The notes beneath the pieces were generated by a model. The model was not told the origin of the DNA. It made no database searches and saw only the letters and a list, made by a program, of their open reading frames with translations. This document shows positions 52,903 through 60,635 of a DNA stretch of 60,666 nucleotides, piece after piece. How positions within the stretch are numbered: the first letter of the stretch is position 1; each line of letters starts with the position of its first letter. The stretch is from Burkholderiales bacterium UBA1834 (GTDB taxonomy: Bacteria; Pseudomonadota; Gammaproteobacteria; Burkholderiales; Burkholderiaceae_C): assembly GCA_002339015.1 (NCBI GenBank), contig DDJC01000001.1, positions 1 through 60,666 on the forward strand. Reading direction: 5' to 3'. A program made the translations under genes and the position numbers.

Positions 52903-53886
52903 TCAGGCCGTGCGGCCCGGCTTCCAGACGATGTCGGCGACCTTGACCGACTTGGGGATCAGGTTCTGTTTAAAGAAGGCATCGGCCACGCGCTGCTGGT
53001 CGGCGATCACCTCGGGCCACATCGGCTTGACGGGCGAGACCGGGCGGCGCGCGATGAAGCGGTGCACCGTGGCCAGGCCCAGGCCGCTGAAATCGGCGAT
53101 GAGTTGCGCGGCTTCCTTGCGGTTGCTCTGCACGTAGGCATCGGCGCGGGTCAGCTCCTCGAACAGGGCCTTGACCGTCTGCGGGTGCTGCTCAACCAGC
53201 GGCTTGGAGGCCAGGTAGAAGGAGTTGTTGTTCGACAGGCCGACACCGTTGGTCAGCACCCGAGGCTTCACATCCACTTCCGTGGCGGCGTAGAAGGGAT
53301 CCCAGATGGCCCAGGCATCAACGCTGCCGCGCTCGAACGCGGCGCGGGCCTCGGCCGGTGCCAGCCAGATCGGCGATACATCCGACCACGCGATGCCGGC
53401 CTTCTCCAGTGCGCGCACTGTCAAGTAGTGGGCGCTGGAGCCCTTTTGAAAGGCGATCTTCTTGCCCTTCAGATCAGCCAGCGTGCGCAACGGCGAATCA
53501 GCCTTGACCAGGATGCCGGAGCTCAGCGGCTTGGGCGGCTCCGCGCCGACGTAGTACAGGTTCTTGCCGGCAGACTGGGCGAATACCGGAGGCGAGTCAC
53601 CCGTCATTGCGAACTCGAGGCTGCCCACGGCCAGCGCTTCCAGCATCTGCGGTCCGGCTGGGAACTCCACCCACTGCACCTTGCTGTTTGGAAAGCGCTT
53701 TTCCAGTGCGCCTTGCTGCTTGAGGATCACCAGGTTGACCGAGCTCTTCTGGAAACCCACGCGCAGCAGGGGCGGCGCGGCCTCGTTGGCAAGGGCCCAG
53801 CGGGGCAGTGCGCTCAAACCCAGCAGTGCAGCGGTGGTGCCCAGTACACGGCGTCTGGCATGGAGGAAATCGCGTTGGTTCGACAT
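52903..53886 (-). CDS. ssuA: Sulfonate-binding protein, second copy (twin-Arg signal)
   Basis: Periplasmic SsuA-type binding protein of 327 aa. The signal sequence has a twin-arginine motif (RRRVLGTTAALLG) suggesting Tat export, then RVGFQKSSVNLVILKQQG and KGKKIAFQKGSSAHYL. AAFERGSVDAWAIWDPF is the hallmark of the SsuA/TauA group. The ATG at 53886 is chosen at the signal start; the frame opens at 53973. It is roughly similar to the adjacent ssuA copy upstream, so the two likely arose by duplication and then diverged in specificity. Confidence 0.92.
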   Translation of the reverse strand: MSNQRDFLHARRRVLGTTAALLGLSALPRWALANEAAPPLLRVGFQKSSVNLVILKQQGALEKRFPNSKVQWVEFPAGPQMLEALAVGSLEFAMTGDSPPVFAQSAGKNLYYVGAEPPKPLSSGILVKADSPLRTLADLKGKKIAFQKGSSAHYLTVRALEKAGIAWSDVSPIWLAPAEARAAFERGSVDAWAIWDPFYAATEVDVKPRVLTNGVGLSNNNSFYLASKPLVEQHPQTVKALFEELTRADAYVQSNRKEAAQLIADFSGLGLATVHRFIARRPVSPVKPMWPEVIADQQRVADAFFKQNLIPKSVKVADIVWKPGRTA

Positions 53887-53947
53887 GGTGAAGTCGCTCT
53901 GTGTTGATGTGTTCCGCCGCGTCATGCCGCGGGTGCTCCTGATGGGT

Positions 53948-54925
53948 TCACTTGACGCCGGCTGGCAGTGCATCCGTGATGCGGATGGGCTTGGGGATCA
54001 GGTTCAGCGCCTGGAAGGCATCGGCGATCTTTTGCTGCTCGGCCGCAGTCTTGGCGTTGATGGGCTGGATGCCGTAGGCGAAGCGGCTCACGGCCAGTTC
54101 GGTGATGGGCCGGTCAAGCCCGATCTGCGGGCCCAGCACGTCGGCCACACCCGACGGGTTCTTGGCCGCCCACACGTCAAGCTTCTCAAGCTCGTTGACG
54201 ATGGCCTTGACCACCTGCGGGTTCTTCTCGCCGTAAGGGCGCGATACCAGGTAGAACTGGGTGTTGGCGACCAGGCCCTTGCCGTTGGCGAGTACGCGGG
54301 CGCCGATCTGCTTCTCGGCCGCGGCCAGGAAAGGATCCCAGATCACCCAGGCATCGACGCTGCCACGTTCAAAGGCGGCGCGTGCATCGGCAGGCGGCAG
54401 GAACACGGTCTGGATGTCGGCATATTTCACGCCGGCTTTTTCCAACAGCTTGACCAGCAGGTAATGCACGTTGGAGCCCTTGTTCAGGGCGACCTTCTTG
54501 CCTTTGAGTTCAGCCACGCTCTTGATGGGCGAGCCCTTGGGCACGACGATGGCTTCGGCCTCGGGGGCGGGCGGCTGGTTGGCCACGTAGACCAGGTCGG
54601 CGCCTGCGGCCTGCGCAAAGATCGGGGGCGCTTCGCCCACGGTGCCGAAGTCGATGGAGCCCACGTTCAGGCCTTCGAGCAGTTGCGGGCCGGCGGGGAA
54701 CTCCACCCACTTCACGTCCACGTTGATCTGGGCCAGGCGCTTCTCGAGGTCGCCCTTGGCCTTGAGCACGGTCAAGGTGCCGTACTTCTGGAAGCCGATG
54801 CGCACGGTGGCGTTCTGAGCCCAGGCCGAAGTGCTGCCGAGCATGGCCGTGGCGGCGAGGGCGGCCATCAGGGTGCCCATGCCCAGGATCTTGGACAGGG
54901 CCCGACGAGAGAAGGTTCGTTGCAT
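53948..54925 (-). CDS. ssuA: Sulfonate-binding protein, first copy
   Basis: SsuA-type periplasmic binding protein of 325 aa. A signal peptide ends near STSAWAQ; the mature part begins VRIGFQKYGTLTVLKAKG and contains VEFPAGPQLLEGLNVGSIDFG, KGKKVALNKGSNVHYLLV and AAFERGSVDAWVIWDPF. The ATG at 54925 follows a GGAG eleven bases upstream. Its presence alongside a second copy before a single permease suggests alternative substrate receptors for one SsuBC transporter. Confidence 0.93.
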   Translation of the reverse strand: MQRTFSRRALSKILGMGTLMAALAATAMLGSTSAWAQNATVRIGFQKYGTLTVLKAKGDLEKRLAQINVDVKWVEFPAGPQLLEGLNVGSIDFGTVGEAPPIFAQAAGADLVYVANQPPAPEAEAIVVPKGSPIKSVAELKGKKVALNKGSNVHYLLVKLLEKAGVKYADIQTVFLPPADARAAFERGSVDAWVIWDPFLAAAEKQIGARVLANGKGLVANTQFYLVSRPYGEKNPQVVKAIVNELEKLDVWAAKNPSGVADVLGPQIGLDRPITELAVSRFAYGIQPINAKTAAEQQKIADAFQALNLIPKPIRITDALPAGVK

Positions 54926-54962
54926 GGACAGGTCTCCGTGTGGTTGTTGACGGTGAAGTGCA

Positions 54963-55598
54963 TCAGGCGCTGATGCGTACACCTTGTGGCAGGGCATGCT
55001 GGGGGGCGGCGGTGCGCTTGGCCAGCGGTGCGATCACAGCTGGCATGGCTTGCAATGACCGTGCGGGGAGCAGACGGCGTTGCAGCTGAGTCGCCAGGCG
55101 CGTTACGCGCTCGTCGATGTCCGGTGTGCTGGTATAGCCGTGCGTGTCGTGGCGCGGCAGTTGCGCATCGGTGGCGTAGACCGTGTCCAGGATCTCCCGG
55201 GCACCCAGTGCCGACAGCACTGGCTTGAGGGCGTAATCCACCGCCAGCAGGTGAGCGTTGCTGCCGCCGGTGGCCAGCAGCACCACGGCTTTGCCGCGGA
55301 GTCCGTCTTGGGGCAGCAGGTCAAGGAAAGTCTTCAACAGGCCGCTGTAGGCTGCCTTGTAGATGGGGGTGGCGATCACCACGATGTCGGCCTGCGCAAC
55401 GCGTCCTGTGGCATCCAAGAGTTCGGGATGGTCAAAGTCTGCTTGCAGCAGGGCTTGAGCGGGCAGGTCGCGGGCACGCACCGGTTCCAGCAGGTTCAAT
55501 GCGCCATGCTGCGCGGCCAGTGTGTCCAGGAAATGCCGGAGCAACCAACTGGAGCGGGAGACGGCAGTGGGGCTGCCCGAGATGCCGATGATCTTCAT
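54963..55598 (-). CDS. ssuE: NADPH-dependent FMN reductase
   Basis: Flavodoxin-fold reductase of 211 aa that supplies FMNH2 to SsuD. The start MKIIGISGSPTAVSRSSWLL, PIYKAAYSGLLKTFLDLLP and VLLATGGSNAHLLAVDYALKP are typical of SsuE. The ATG at 55598 matches the beta strand KIIGISGSP; the frame extends upstream but is not conserved. It is the first gene of the operon, so a sulfur-responsive promoter is expected upstream. Confidence 0.95.
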   Translation of the reverse strand: MKIIGISGSPTAVSRSSWLLRHFLDTLAAQHGALNLLEPVRARDLPAQALLQADFDHPELLDATGRVAQADIVVIATPIYKAAYSGLLKTFLDLLPQDGLRGKAVVLLATGGSNAHLLAVDYALKPVLSALGAREILDTVYATDAQLPRHDTHGYTSTPDIDERVTRLATQLQRRLLPARSLQAMPAVIAPLAKRTAAPQHALPQGVRISA

Positions 55599-55673
55599 GG
55601 TGGTCTTCTGATGAAGTAGCGAGAGTCCGATGAGGTCGAACGATAACCATCGGCCTATATGTCTCCAACAAAT

Positions 55674-55701
55674 GTTTGCGGAGATGCATCCGTGGTTTGC
55701 G
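55674..55701. promoter_or_regulatory. Direct repeats GTTTGCG upstream of ssuE
   Basis: Two copies of GTTTGCG at 55674-55680 and 55695-55701 lie in direct orientation, 21 bases apart (two helical turns), in the gap before ssuE. They may be binding sites for a LysR-type sulfur regulator. No convincing -35/-10 pair was identified here. Confidence 0.3.
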
Positions 55702-55878
55702 CATATGAAGACACGAGGGCATTCCCGCAGGTCAAGCAAGCCTGTGTCCAGCGTCTGTAACTAAATTATTCAATCCGGGCGCGCTGCGCTACACAAGGGC
55801 CCGCTGCGTCCGTGTGATTTGTTACGGCCTCATGTAAGGTCATACAACAATCACAGCAAGTGAATGCATGGAGGCCTC

Positions 55879-56565
55879 ATGGACCTTGCCAATTTGTCAG
55901 ATGCAATATTGCAGCGGCTCGCCGAACTGAAGGCCGACAACCACGTCGAGGCCAAGCGCAAGCTGGAAGCCATCGAAGAAGCCATGACGCCCCAGTGGAA
56001 GAAGGCCATGCACGCGCGGATGACTGATCTTTCCAGGCAGGCTTCCGCGTCCAGGAGCAAGCTTCCAAAGCTCTACCAGTTGATGGAAGAGGTGGGCGAA
56101 CTTCGGTCTCCGCACGTGTCATGCAAGGCAGGGTGCAGCGCCTGTTGTCGGACGATCCCAGTGGAAATCTCCGATCTTGAAGCCCGGCACATCGCGGCGG
56201 CAACTGGCAAGACCATGGCCAACCTGCCGCCGGGACGACATACAGTCTTGAACGGTGTCGCAACGCCGTGTCCATTCCTGTTGGAGAATCAGTGCTCGAT
56301 CTATGAGCACCGTCCTTACAATTGCCGCAGCCTTGCTGCCGTGGATCGTGATGCCCTGAGTTGCAGCGAAGAGAACACGGCATTGACCCGGGCGAACGAC
56401 CCCAGGGCTGTGCCGGTGGTCATGACCAAGATGCAGGCCTTCGACCCTCTCTATCGAGAGATCCTTGGCCGAAAGCCAGTTGTCTGGGCGGATATCCGGC
56501 AGTTCTTTCCGCCTCAGTCTCAAGCTGGCGAGAGCCGGACTGCCGCGACGGCTTCGAGCAACTGA
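55879..56565 (+). CDS. YkgJ-family cysteine-cluster protein
   Basis: Protein of 228 aa. An N-terminal helical region (about 1-75) precedes a Cys-rich module: Cys82, Cys86, Cys89 and Cys90 in SCKAGCSACC, then TPCPFLLENQCSIYEHRPYNCR. This spacing is that of the YkgJ zinc or iron-sulfur binding family of unknown function. The ATG at 55879 has GGAGG four bases upstream; an in-frame ATG at 55864 is less well placed. It is divergent from the ssu operon. Confidence 0.88.
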   Translation: MDLANLSDAILQRLAELKADNHVEAKRKLEAIEEAMTPQWKKAMHARMTDLSRQASASRSKLPKLYQLMEEVGELRSPHVSCKAGCSACCRTIPVEISDLEARHIAAATGKTMANLPPGRHTVLNGVATPCPFLLENQCSIYEHRPYNCRSLAAVDRDALSCSEENTALTRANDPRAVPVVMTKMQAFDPLYREILGRKPVVWADIRQFFPPQSQAGESRTAATASSN

Positions 56566-56626
56566 CCTCGACCACGGTCTCGCCCATGGTGGTGTCGGAC
56601 TCGTAACCACAGATCAAACGTCGAAC

Positions 56627-57070
56627 ATGATTTCATTGAGTTCATCCGCGCGTGTTTTCAGCGGCCGTGCTGGCGGCGCGGCACTTCTGGCATTGGCGAT
56701 GGCTGGGCATGGTGCCGCGCTGGCGCAAAGCGGCTTGGAAGGCGCCCCTCTTTCCGTGGCGCGGGCAGCCGTGCTGAAGGAGGGATGGCAGCCGCTGGAA
56801 ACCTATGGCGCCTTTCCGGACGGCCTGCGATGGAACGAGGATGGCGATGCCGGTGCGCTCTACAAGGCGGGCTTCAAGGAGGTCGAAGCCTGCTCAGGTA
56901 CCGGTGCCAACTATTGCAGCTTCAACTATGTCCGCGGTGCCAAGTGCCTGGTGCTGCATACCCAGGGGGAGTACGAAGCCGGGAAGTACGAACCCGTGGT
57001 GATCCGCCGCACGCACACCTGCCCGCGGCCTGATGTGCTTCGTCCGGCCGCTGCACCGAAGCCGTTCTAG
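56627..57070 (+). CDS. Secreted protein of unknown function
   Basis: Protein of 147 aa. The start MISLSSSARVF leads to a hydrophobic core (AALLALAMAGHGAALAQ) that reads as a signal peptide cleaved near residue 34. The mature part has four cysteines (EACSGTGANYCSFNYVRGAKC and HTCPRP), which could form two disulfides. I do not recognise the family. The frame is open from 56465, but the ATG at 56627 gives the signal peptide. It follows the Cys-cluster gene after about 60 bases. Confidence 0.65.
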   Translation: MISLSSSARVFSGRAGGAALLALAMAGHGAALAQSGLEGAPLSVARAAVLKEGWQPLETYGAFPDGLRWNEDGDAGALYKAGFKEVEACSGTGANYCSFNYVRGAKCLVLHTQGEYEAGKYEPVVIRRTHTCPRPDVLRPAAAPKPF

Positions 57071-57165
57071 ACCTGCACGCAGGCCGTGCTTTTGCTCAAG
57101 GCTGGTGGCAGCAAGCCTTTGGGTGTCTGGCGATGCGGAGATCGAATCCGCTCCCGGCTGAAGGG

Positions 57166-57900
57166 CTACAGCGCATGCGTCTGCTGAAGCACTCGCAGCA
57201 ATTGGGTGCGGCTCTGGCTCAAGGCATCGTCGTCACGGCGGCGGGGGCGAGGCAGGTACAGGTCCAGCGTGCCGGTCACAGGTCCGGGCAGTTGGTCCAG
57301 CACGACCACGCTGTTGCTGAGGAACACGGCTTCGTCCAGATCGTGGGTCACCATCACCACGGTCACGCCATGCTGCTGAACCACGCGGGTCAGGGTGTCC
57401 TGCAGTTTCATGCGGGTAAAAGCGTCCACCGCGGAAAAGGGTTCGTCCAGCAGCAACAGCCGTGGCCTGCGAAACAGGCCGCGAGCGATTGCCACACGCT
57501 GAGCCTGCCCGCCTGAGAGCTGCTTGGGCAAGGCATCTTCATGGCCGGACAGGCCGACATCGGCCAGCAGTTCAGTGACACGCGGATCCTTGTGCCCACG
57601 CCCGGTGAGATCGAAGCCGATGTTCTGCGCCACGGTCAGCCAGGGAAAGAGGCGTGGCTCCTGGAAGATGAGCCCGATGTCGTCGCTGATGCCGTGCACG
57701 GCCTGACCATCTAGCCGGATCACACCACGGTAGTCGGTGTCCAGCCCCGCGATCAGGCGCAGCAGGGTGCTCTTGCCACAGCCGCTGGCACCCACGAGTG
57801 TGACGATGCGGCCGCTGCCAACCTTCAGGTTCAGATCCTGCAGGATGAGGCGACCGCCATGGTGCTTGGCGTGGATGTGGACGTCGAGCAATGGGGACAT
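57166..57900 (-). CDS. ABC transporter ATPase, SsuB/TauB-like
   Basis: ATPase of 244 aa of the nitrate/taurine/sulfonate import group. It has Walker A GASGCGKST, the Q-loop LIFQEPRLFPWLTV, the signature LSGGQAQRVAIARGL, Walker B LLLLDEP and H-loop THDLDEA. The start at 57900 lies directly after a truncated binding-protein fragment, and no permease gene lies on either side. The protein seems intact but without partners in the window. It might act with another transporter. Confidence 0.9.
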   Translation of the reverse strand: MSPLLDVHIHAKHHGGRLILQDLNLKVGSGRIVTLVGASGCGKSTLLRLIAGLDTDYRGVIRLDGQAVHGISDDIGLIFQEPRLFPWLTVAQNIGFDLTGRGHKDPRVTELLADVGLSGHEDALPKQLSGGQAQRVAIARGLFRRPRLLLLDEPFSAVDAFTRMKLQDTLTRVVQQHGVTVVMVTHDLDEAVFLSNSVVVLDQLPGPVTGTLDLYLPRPRRRDDDALSQSRTQLLRVLQQTHAL

Positions 57901-57910
57901 GGCGGTGCGT

Positions 57911-58099
57911 GATGTTGATGCCATCTTTCTTGAACTCATCTTCCAGCCAGCCGAAGCGGCGGATCACCAGGCTGGAGGGCGAGTAGTAGGCGTAGTCCAG
58001 GCGCAGCTCCTTGAGCGGTTCGGCGGCGTGCAGCACGGAGGGCAGGGTGGTGGCGGCGGCGGAGCCAGCGGCCCACTGAAGAATGGAACGGCGTTGCAT
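57911..58099 (-). pseudogene. 5' fragment of a sulfonate-binding protein gene
   Basis: From the ATG at 58099 a signal peptide (MQRRSILQWAAGSAAATTL to HAAE) and the first mature residues (LRLDYAYYSPSSLVIRRFGW, then LEDEFKKDGINI) of an SsuA/aliphatic-sulfonate-binding protein are readable. Homology stops near 57911, and the ATPase begins at 57900 in another frame. About 250 codons and probably the permease have been lost by deletion. It lies 52 bases downstream of the flavoenzyme gene. Confidence 0.75.
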
Positions 58100-58151
58100 G
58101 GTGTGTCGGTGTCTGGTGGATGCAGGGATGAAGGTGTATGACAGCCTTGGC

Positions 58152-59492
58152 TCAGGTGTAGGCGCTGGCCTCGGGGTACTGGCCGGTGATCGAATGGCGC
58201 CCCAGATCGCGCAGCTTGTAATCGACCGGGTCATGCAGGGTGTGCACGCGCACGTTGCGCCAGAAGCGGTCGAAGCCGTAGCGGCTGCTGGTCGAGCGGG
58301 CACCCGTCAGTTCCAGGAACTGCGTGCTCACTTCAAGGCCTGCGCGGTGCGCCAGCACCTTGGCTTCGCTCACGGCCAGTGCGGCATCACCGCGGGTGAC
58401 GGCATCGAGCGCGGCGCCCTGGTCCAGCGCGGCCTGCAAGGTGCGCGCGGCGTCATCGGCCACGGCCTGCGCGGCACGCAGGGCAATGCGGAACTCGCCG
58501 TAGCGGTGCTGGGTATAAGGGTCTTCATGCGCGCGCTGCACGTTCGAGCTGAGCCAGGGGCGCGCTTCTTCCTTGGTGTAGCGCAGCGCCGCCGCGAAGG
58601 CCCCTTCGCCCACGCCCAGGTACAGGTTGGTCAGGATCAGTTGCGACACCAGCGTGCGCAGGGACGTGTGCGGCGAGGGGGTGAGGCCGGGCGCCTGCAG
58701 CACGTCTGCACGGCTGATGTGCACATCGTGGAAGTGCACGGTGCCGCTGTCGGTCTGGCGCTGGCCGAAGGCATCCCAGTCGCTGCGCACGTCGATGCCT
58801 GGCGTCTTGGTAGGCACGACGGCGATCAGAGGGCTGGATGAGGGCTCATGCCAGGCCGAGAAGGTCATCATGTCGGAGCCCACCGAGCCTGAACAGAAGT
58901 TCTTGGTGCCGCGGATGCAAAAGCCGCCGGAGGTGGCCAGGGCCAGGGTGCGCTTGTCCAGCGGGTTCAAGGCATTGCCCCAGAACCAGCGCTTCTTGAT
59001 GGTCTGGCTGAGCAGGCGCTCCTGCTGCGCCACATCGCCATACAGCAGCACGCTGGACACCTGCAGGTGGTGGAAGGCGAAGACGTGGGCCAGCGCCGCA
59101 TCGACCCGGGCCAGTTCGCGCACCACCTTGTAGAAGGTGGGCCAATCACCACCCAGGCCGCCGAACTGCGTGGGAATGGTCAGGGCCAGCAATCCGCTTT
59201 GACGGATGAGTTCGCGCTCTGCGGCGGCATGCCCACCATGGCGGTCGCGTTCCACCGCGGTGCGGGCCAGCAGTTCAGCGAGTTGCCGGGACACCAACGA
59301 GACATCGTCCAGGCTATCGGCACGGGTCAAGGCCGCAGGCGGCGGTGCGTCGTCGCTGTCAGGTTTCAGAGAGCGGGTGCTGGCAGCGGCAGGATCTGGG
59401 TCATGGCTGGATGGCGCGGGCCAGGCCGGCAAGGGCCTTGTGCTTGCGTCATGGAGGTGAATGGCACCCAGTGTTCCAGCCGCTGCTTCCAA
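58152..59492 (-). CDS. Acyl-CoA dehydrogenase-fold flavin monooxygenase (SfnB/DszC-like)
   Basis: Flavoprotein with the acyl-CoA dehydrogenase fold, but the DszC/SfnB type used in organosulfur scavenging (446 aa by the open frame). Key stretches are SGLLALTIPTQFGGLGG, FAFHHLQVSSVLLYG, GFCIRGTKNFCSGSVGSD, GGTVHFHDV-like SGTVHFHDVHISRADV, and RYGFDRFWRNVRVHTLHDPVDYK near the C-terminus. The start is uncertain: the frame opens only at a TTG (59492), and no internal ATG is well placed. An ATG with CACCTCC before it near 59453 is in another frame and stops at once, so an N-terminal frameshift is possible. It heads the decayed ABC locus. Confidence 0.85.
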   Translation of the reverse strand: MEAAAGTLGAIHLHDASTRPLPAWPAPSSHDPDPAAASTRSLKPDSDDAPPPAALTRADSLDDVSLVSRQLAELLARTAVERDRHGGHAAAERELIRQSGLLALTIPTQFGGLGGDWPTFYKVVRELARVDAALAHVFAFHHLQVSSVLLYGDVAQQERLLSQTIKKRWFWGNALNPLDKRTLALATSGGFCIRGTKNFCSGSVGSDMMTFSAWHEPSSSPLIAVVPTKTPGIDVRSDWDAFGQRQTDSGTVHFHDVHISRADVLQAPGLTPSPHTSLRTLVSQLILTNLYLGVGEGAFAAALRYTKEEARPWLSSNVQRAHEDPYTQHRYGEFRIALRAAQAVADDAARTLQAALDQGAALDAVTRGDAALAVSEAKVLAHRAGLEVSTQFLELTGARSTSSRYGFDRFWRNVRVHTLHDPVDYKLRDLGRHSITGQYPEASAYT

Positions 59493-59712
59493 CGAAAACG
59501 AATGAATGGTTCTATCGTTCTGAAGTTTCAGCAGTAGGGAGGGCTCGCACGATGCTCGCCTCGGTGCGCACTTGCTGGCCCGCTAGCAGATCGAGACCAC
59601 CAGGCCAGCCTTGATGCGCCGGTGGTGTGGATCAGGGTAATCGTGGGCATCGGCTTGTGGTGGCCTTGCTTTGGGCGTCGTGCTTCCAACTGAACGCGGG
59701 ATGCGTTTGGCC

Positions 59713-60041
59713 TTGCGCGCAGAGTTCTGAGGCTTGCGCGCAAAGCGTTTTTCTCGGGTGGCCGAGTTGCACAAGCTTGCTCGCAAAGCTTTTGGCTTTG
59801 CGATTGGCTCTTGGCTGCTTGCGCGCAAGGCAAAAAGGCTTGTACGTAACGCTCTGAGGCTTGCCGCACAGGGTTGCTGTGCCTTGCGGGCAATGCAAAA
59901 AGGGTTGCTCGCAAACATCAAAGGCTTGCGCCTGGACACCGAGAGCCTTGCGCGAAAAGAAATTAGCTTTGCGCGCAAGGCTCAAGAGGTGGCTGATGGG
60001 AATCAGCGCTTTGCGAGCAAGCCTTCGAGGTTTGCGGGTCG
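59713..60041. repeat. Array of 21-bp-phased TTGCGCGCAA-like palindromes
   Basis: Fourteen copies of a 10-bp near-palindrome (consensus TTGCGCGCAA, often within GCTTTGCGCGCAAGGC) start at 59713, 59734, 59777, 59798, 59819, 59840, 59861, 59884, 59905, 59926, 59948, 59969, 60011 and 60032. Steps are 21 bases except for 22, 23, 42 and 43. Perfect copies are at 59734, 59819 and 59969. Confidence 0.85.
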
Positions 60042-60149
60042 AGCAAAAATCCCTGTTTTCAAGTTGCAACGGTTCGCTTACAGTTGGTGAACAGATCAAA
60101 GCAGGGAAGTTAACGATGTGCTCGGGCTTGTGCGCCTTGCGATCAAGGC

Positions 60150-60237
60150 CCCTAACGTCGGGATTCCGGGTTAGGGCACGGACTGATGCTTCTAATCCAA
60201 TGGTTACGTCAATGTCGACGTCTATATGGCGTTAGGC
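60150..60237. other. Candidate attC-like recombination site
   Basis: The stretch starts CCCTAAC (60150-60156) and ends GTTAGGC (60231-60237), which fits the GTTRRRY core of integron attC sites and its near-complement 88 bases earlier. It also contains a tight hairpin CCCTAAC / GTTAGGG (60150-60156 with 60170-60176). The internal L boxes do not pair well, so the identification is tentative. Confidence 0.35.
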
Positions 60238-60260
60238 CACACAAGCAAGCGTGTAAGCAC

Positions 60261-60545
60261 ATGACAGAAAATTACCAAGTCGGAGTTCCGGCGTTGATGC
60301 TCATTAGTCCATTCATTGCTTGGTCGTTCTACGGCATAGGCTTTCTCTTCGGCAAGATCAAAGGAATGAAAGCCTTCAATGGTGCATCGCTCTATAACTG
60401 GTTAACCTTGTCTTTTGTGGCATTCGCGGCTCTATCGAACAACCCCGAAGGAATGGGCTCCTTAATTGCCGGCTTCTCAGTCTCTTGGTTCGTTGGTCGG
60501 TCACTATCTAAGCGGTACAAGCTCAATGCCATACCTAAACAGTAA
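60261..60545 (+). CDS. Small membrane protein, possible gene-cassette product
   Basis: A 94-aa protein with two or three hydrophobic segments (VPALMLISPFIAWSFYGIGF, YNWLTLSFVAFAAL, LIAGFSVSWFVG) and a basic C-terminus (RSLSKRYKLNAIPKQ). I do not recognise a family. Its codon use is clearly more AT-rich than the rest of the window, it has no evident ribosome binding site, and it is flanked by GTTAGGC at 60231 and GCCTAAC at 60636. That layout fits an integron gene cassette. The ATG at 60261 is chosen over the longer open frame because the upstream part overlaps the putative recombination site. Confidence 0.6.
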   Translation: MTENYQVGVPALMLISPFIAWSFYGIGFLFGKIKGMKAFNGASLYNWLTLSFVAFAALSNNPEGMGSLIAGFSVSWFVGRSLSKRYKLNAIPKQ

Positions 60546-60635
60546 ACGCAATGTGGCCAGGTCATTGTTCGACTTTTTGGGACAATCGGACCAAGCGAAA
60601 GCAGCCGTATTCAAGCGTTCAACAAACGGTGTTTG

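Larger units (their letters stand above)
59493..60260. other. Gene-free region with repeats and candidate recombination sites
   Basis: No convincing gene lies in this 768-base stretch. Several frames are open on both strands between 59580 and 60100, but only because a 21-bp repeat without stop codons leaves all frames open. The first part (59493-59710) shows nothing notable. Then come the 21-bp palindrome array (59713-60041) and the inverted-repeat and GTTAGGC-containing stretch (60148-60237). From about 60100 the base composition becomes visibly more AT-rich. Confidence 0.6.

Noticed and set aside
59713..60041. CRISPR array
   Set aside because: Repeat units are only about 10 bp, imperfect and directly phased at 21 bp, with no spacer and repeat alternation of CRISPR length and no cas genes.
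59583..60099. Several overlapping open frames with RKA/LRAS heptads
   Set aside because: A 21-bp repeat without stops leaves all six frames open; no frame has a ribosome site or known domain, so no CDS is called.
60101..60237. attI primary site with adjacent integrase
   Set aside because: No integrase reading frame lies on either strand next to it, so only a cassette-type site is considered.
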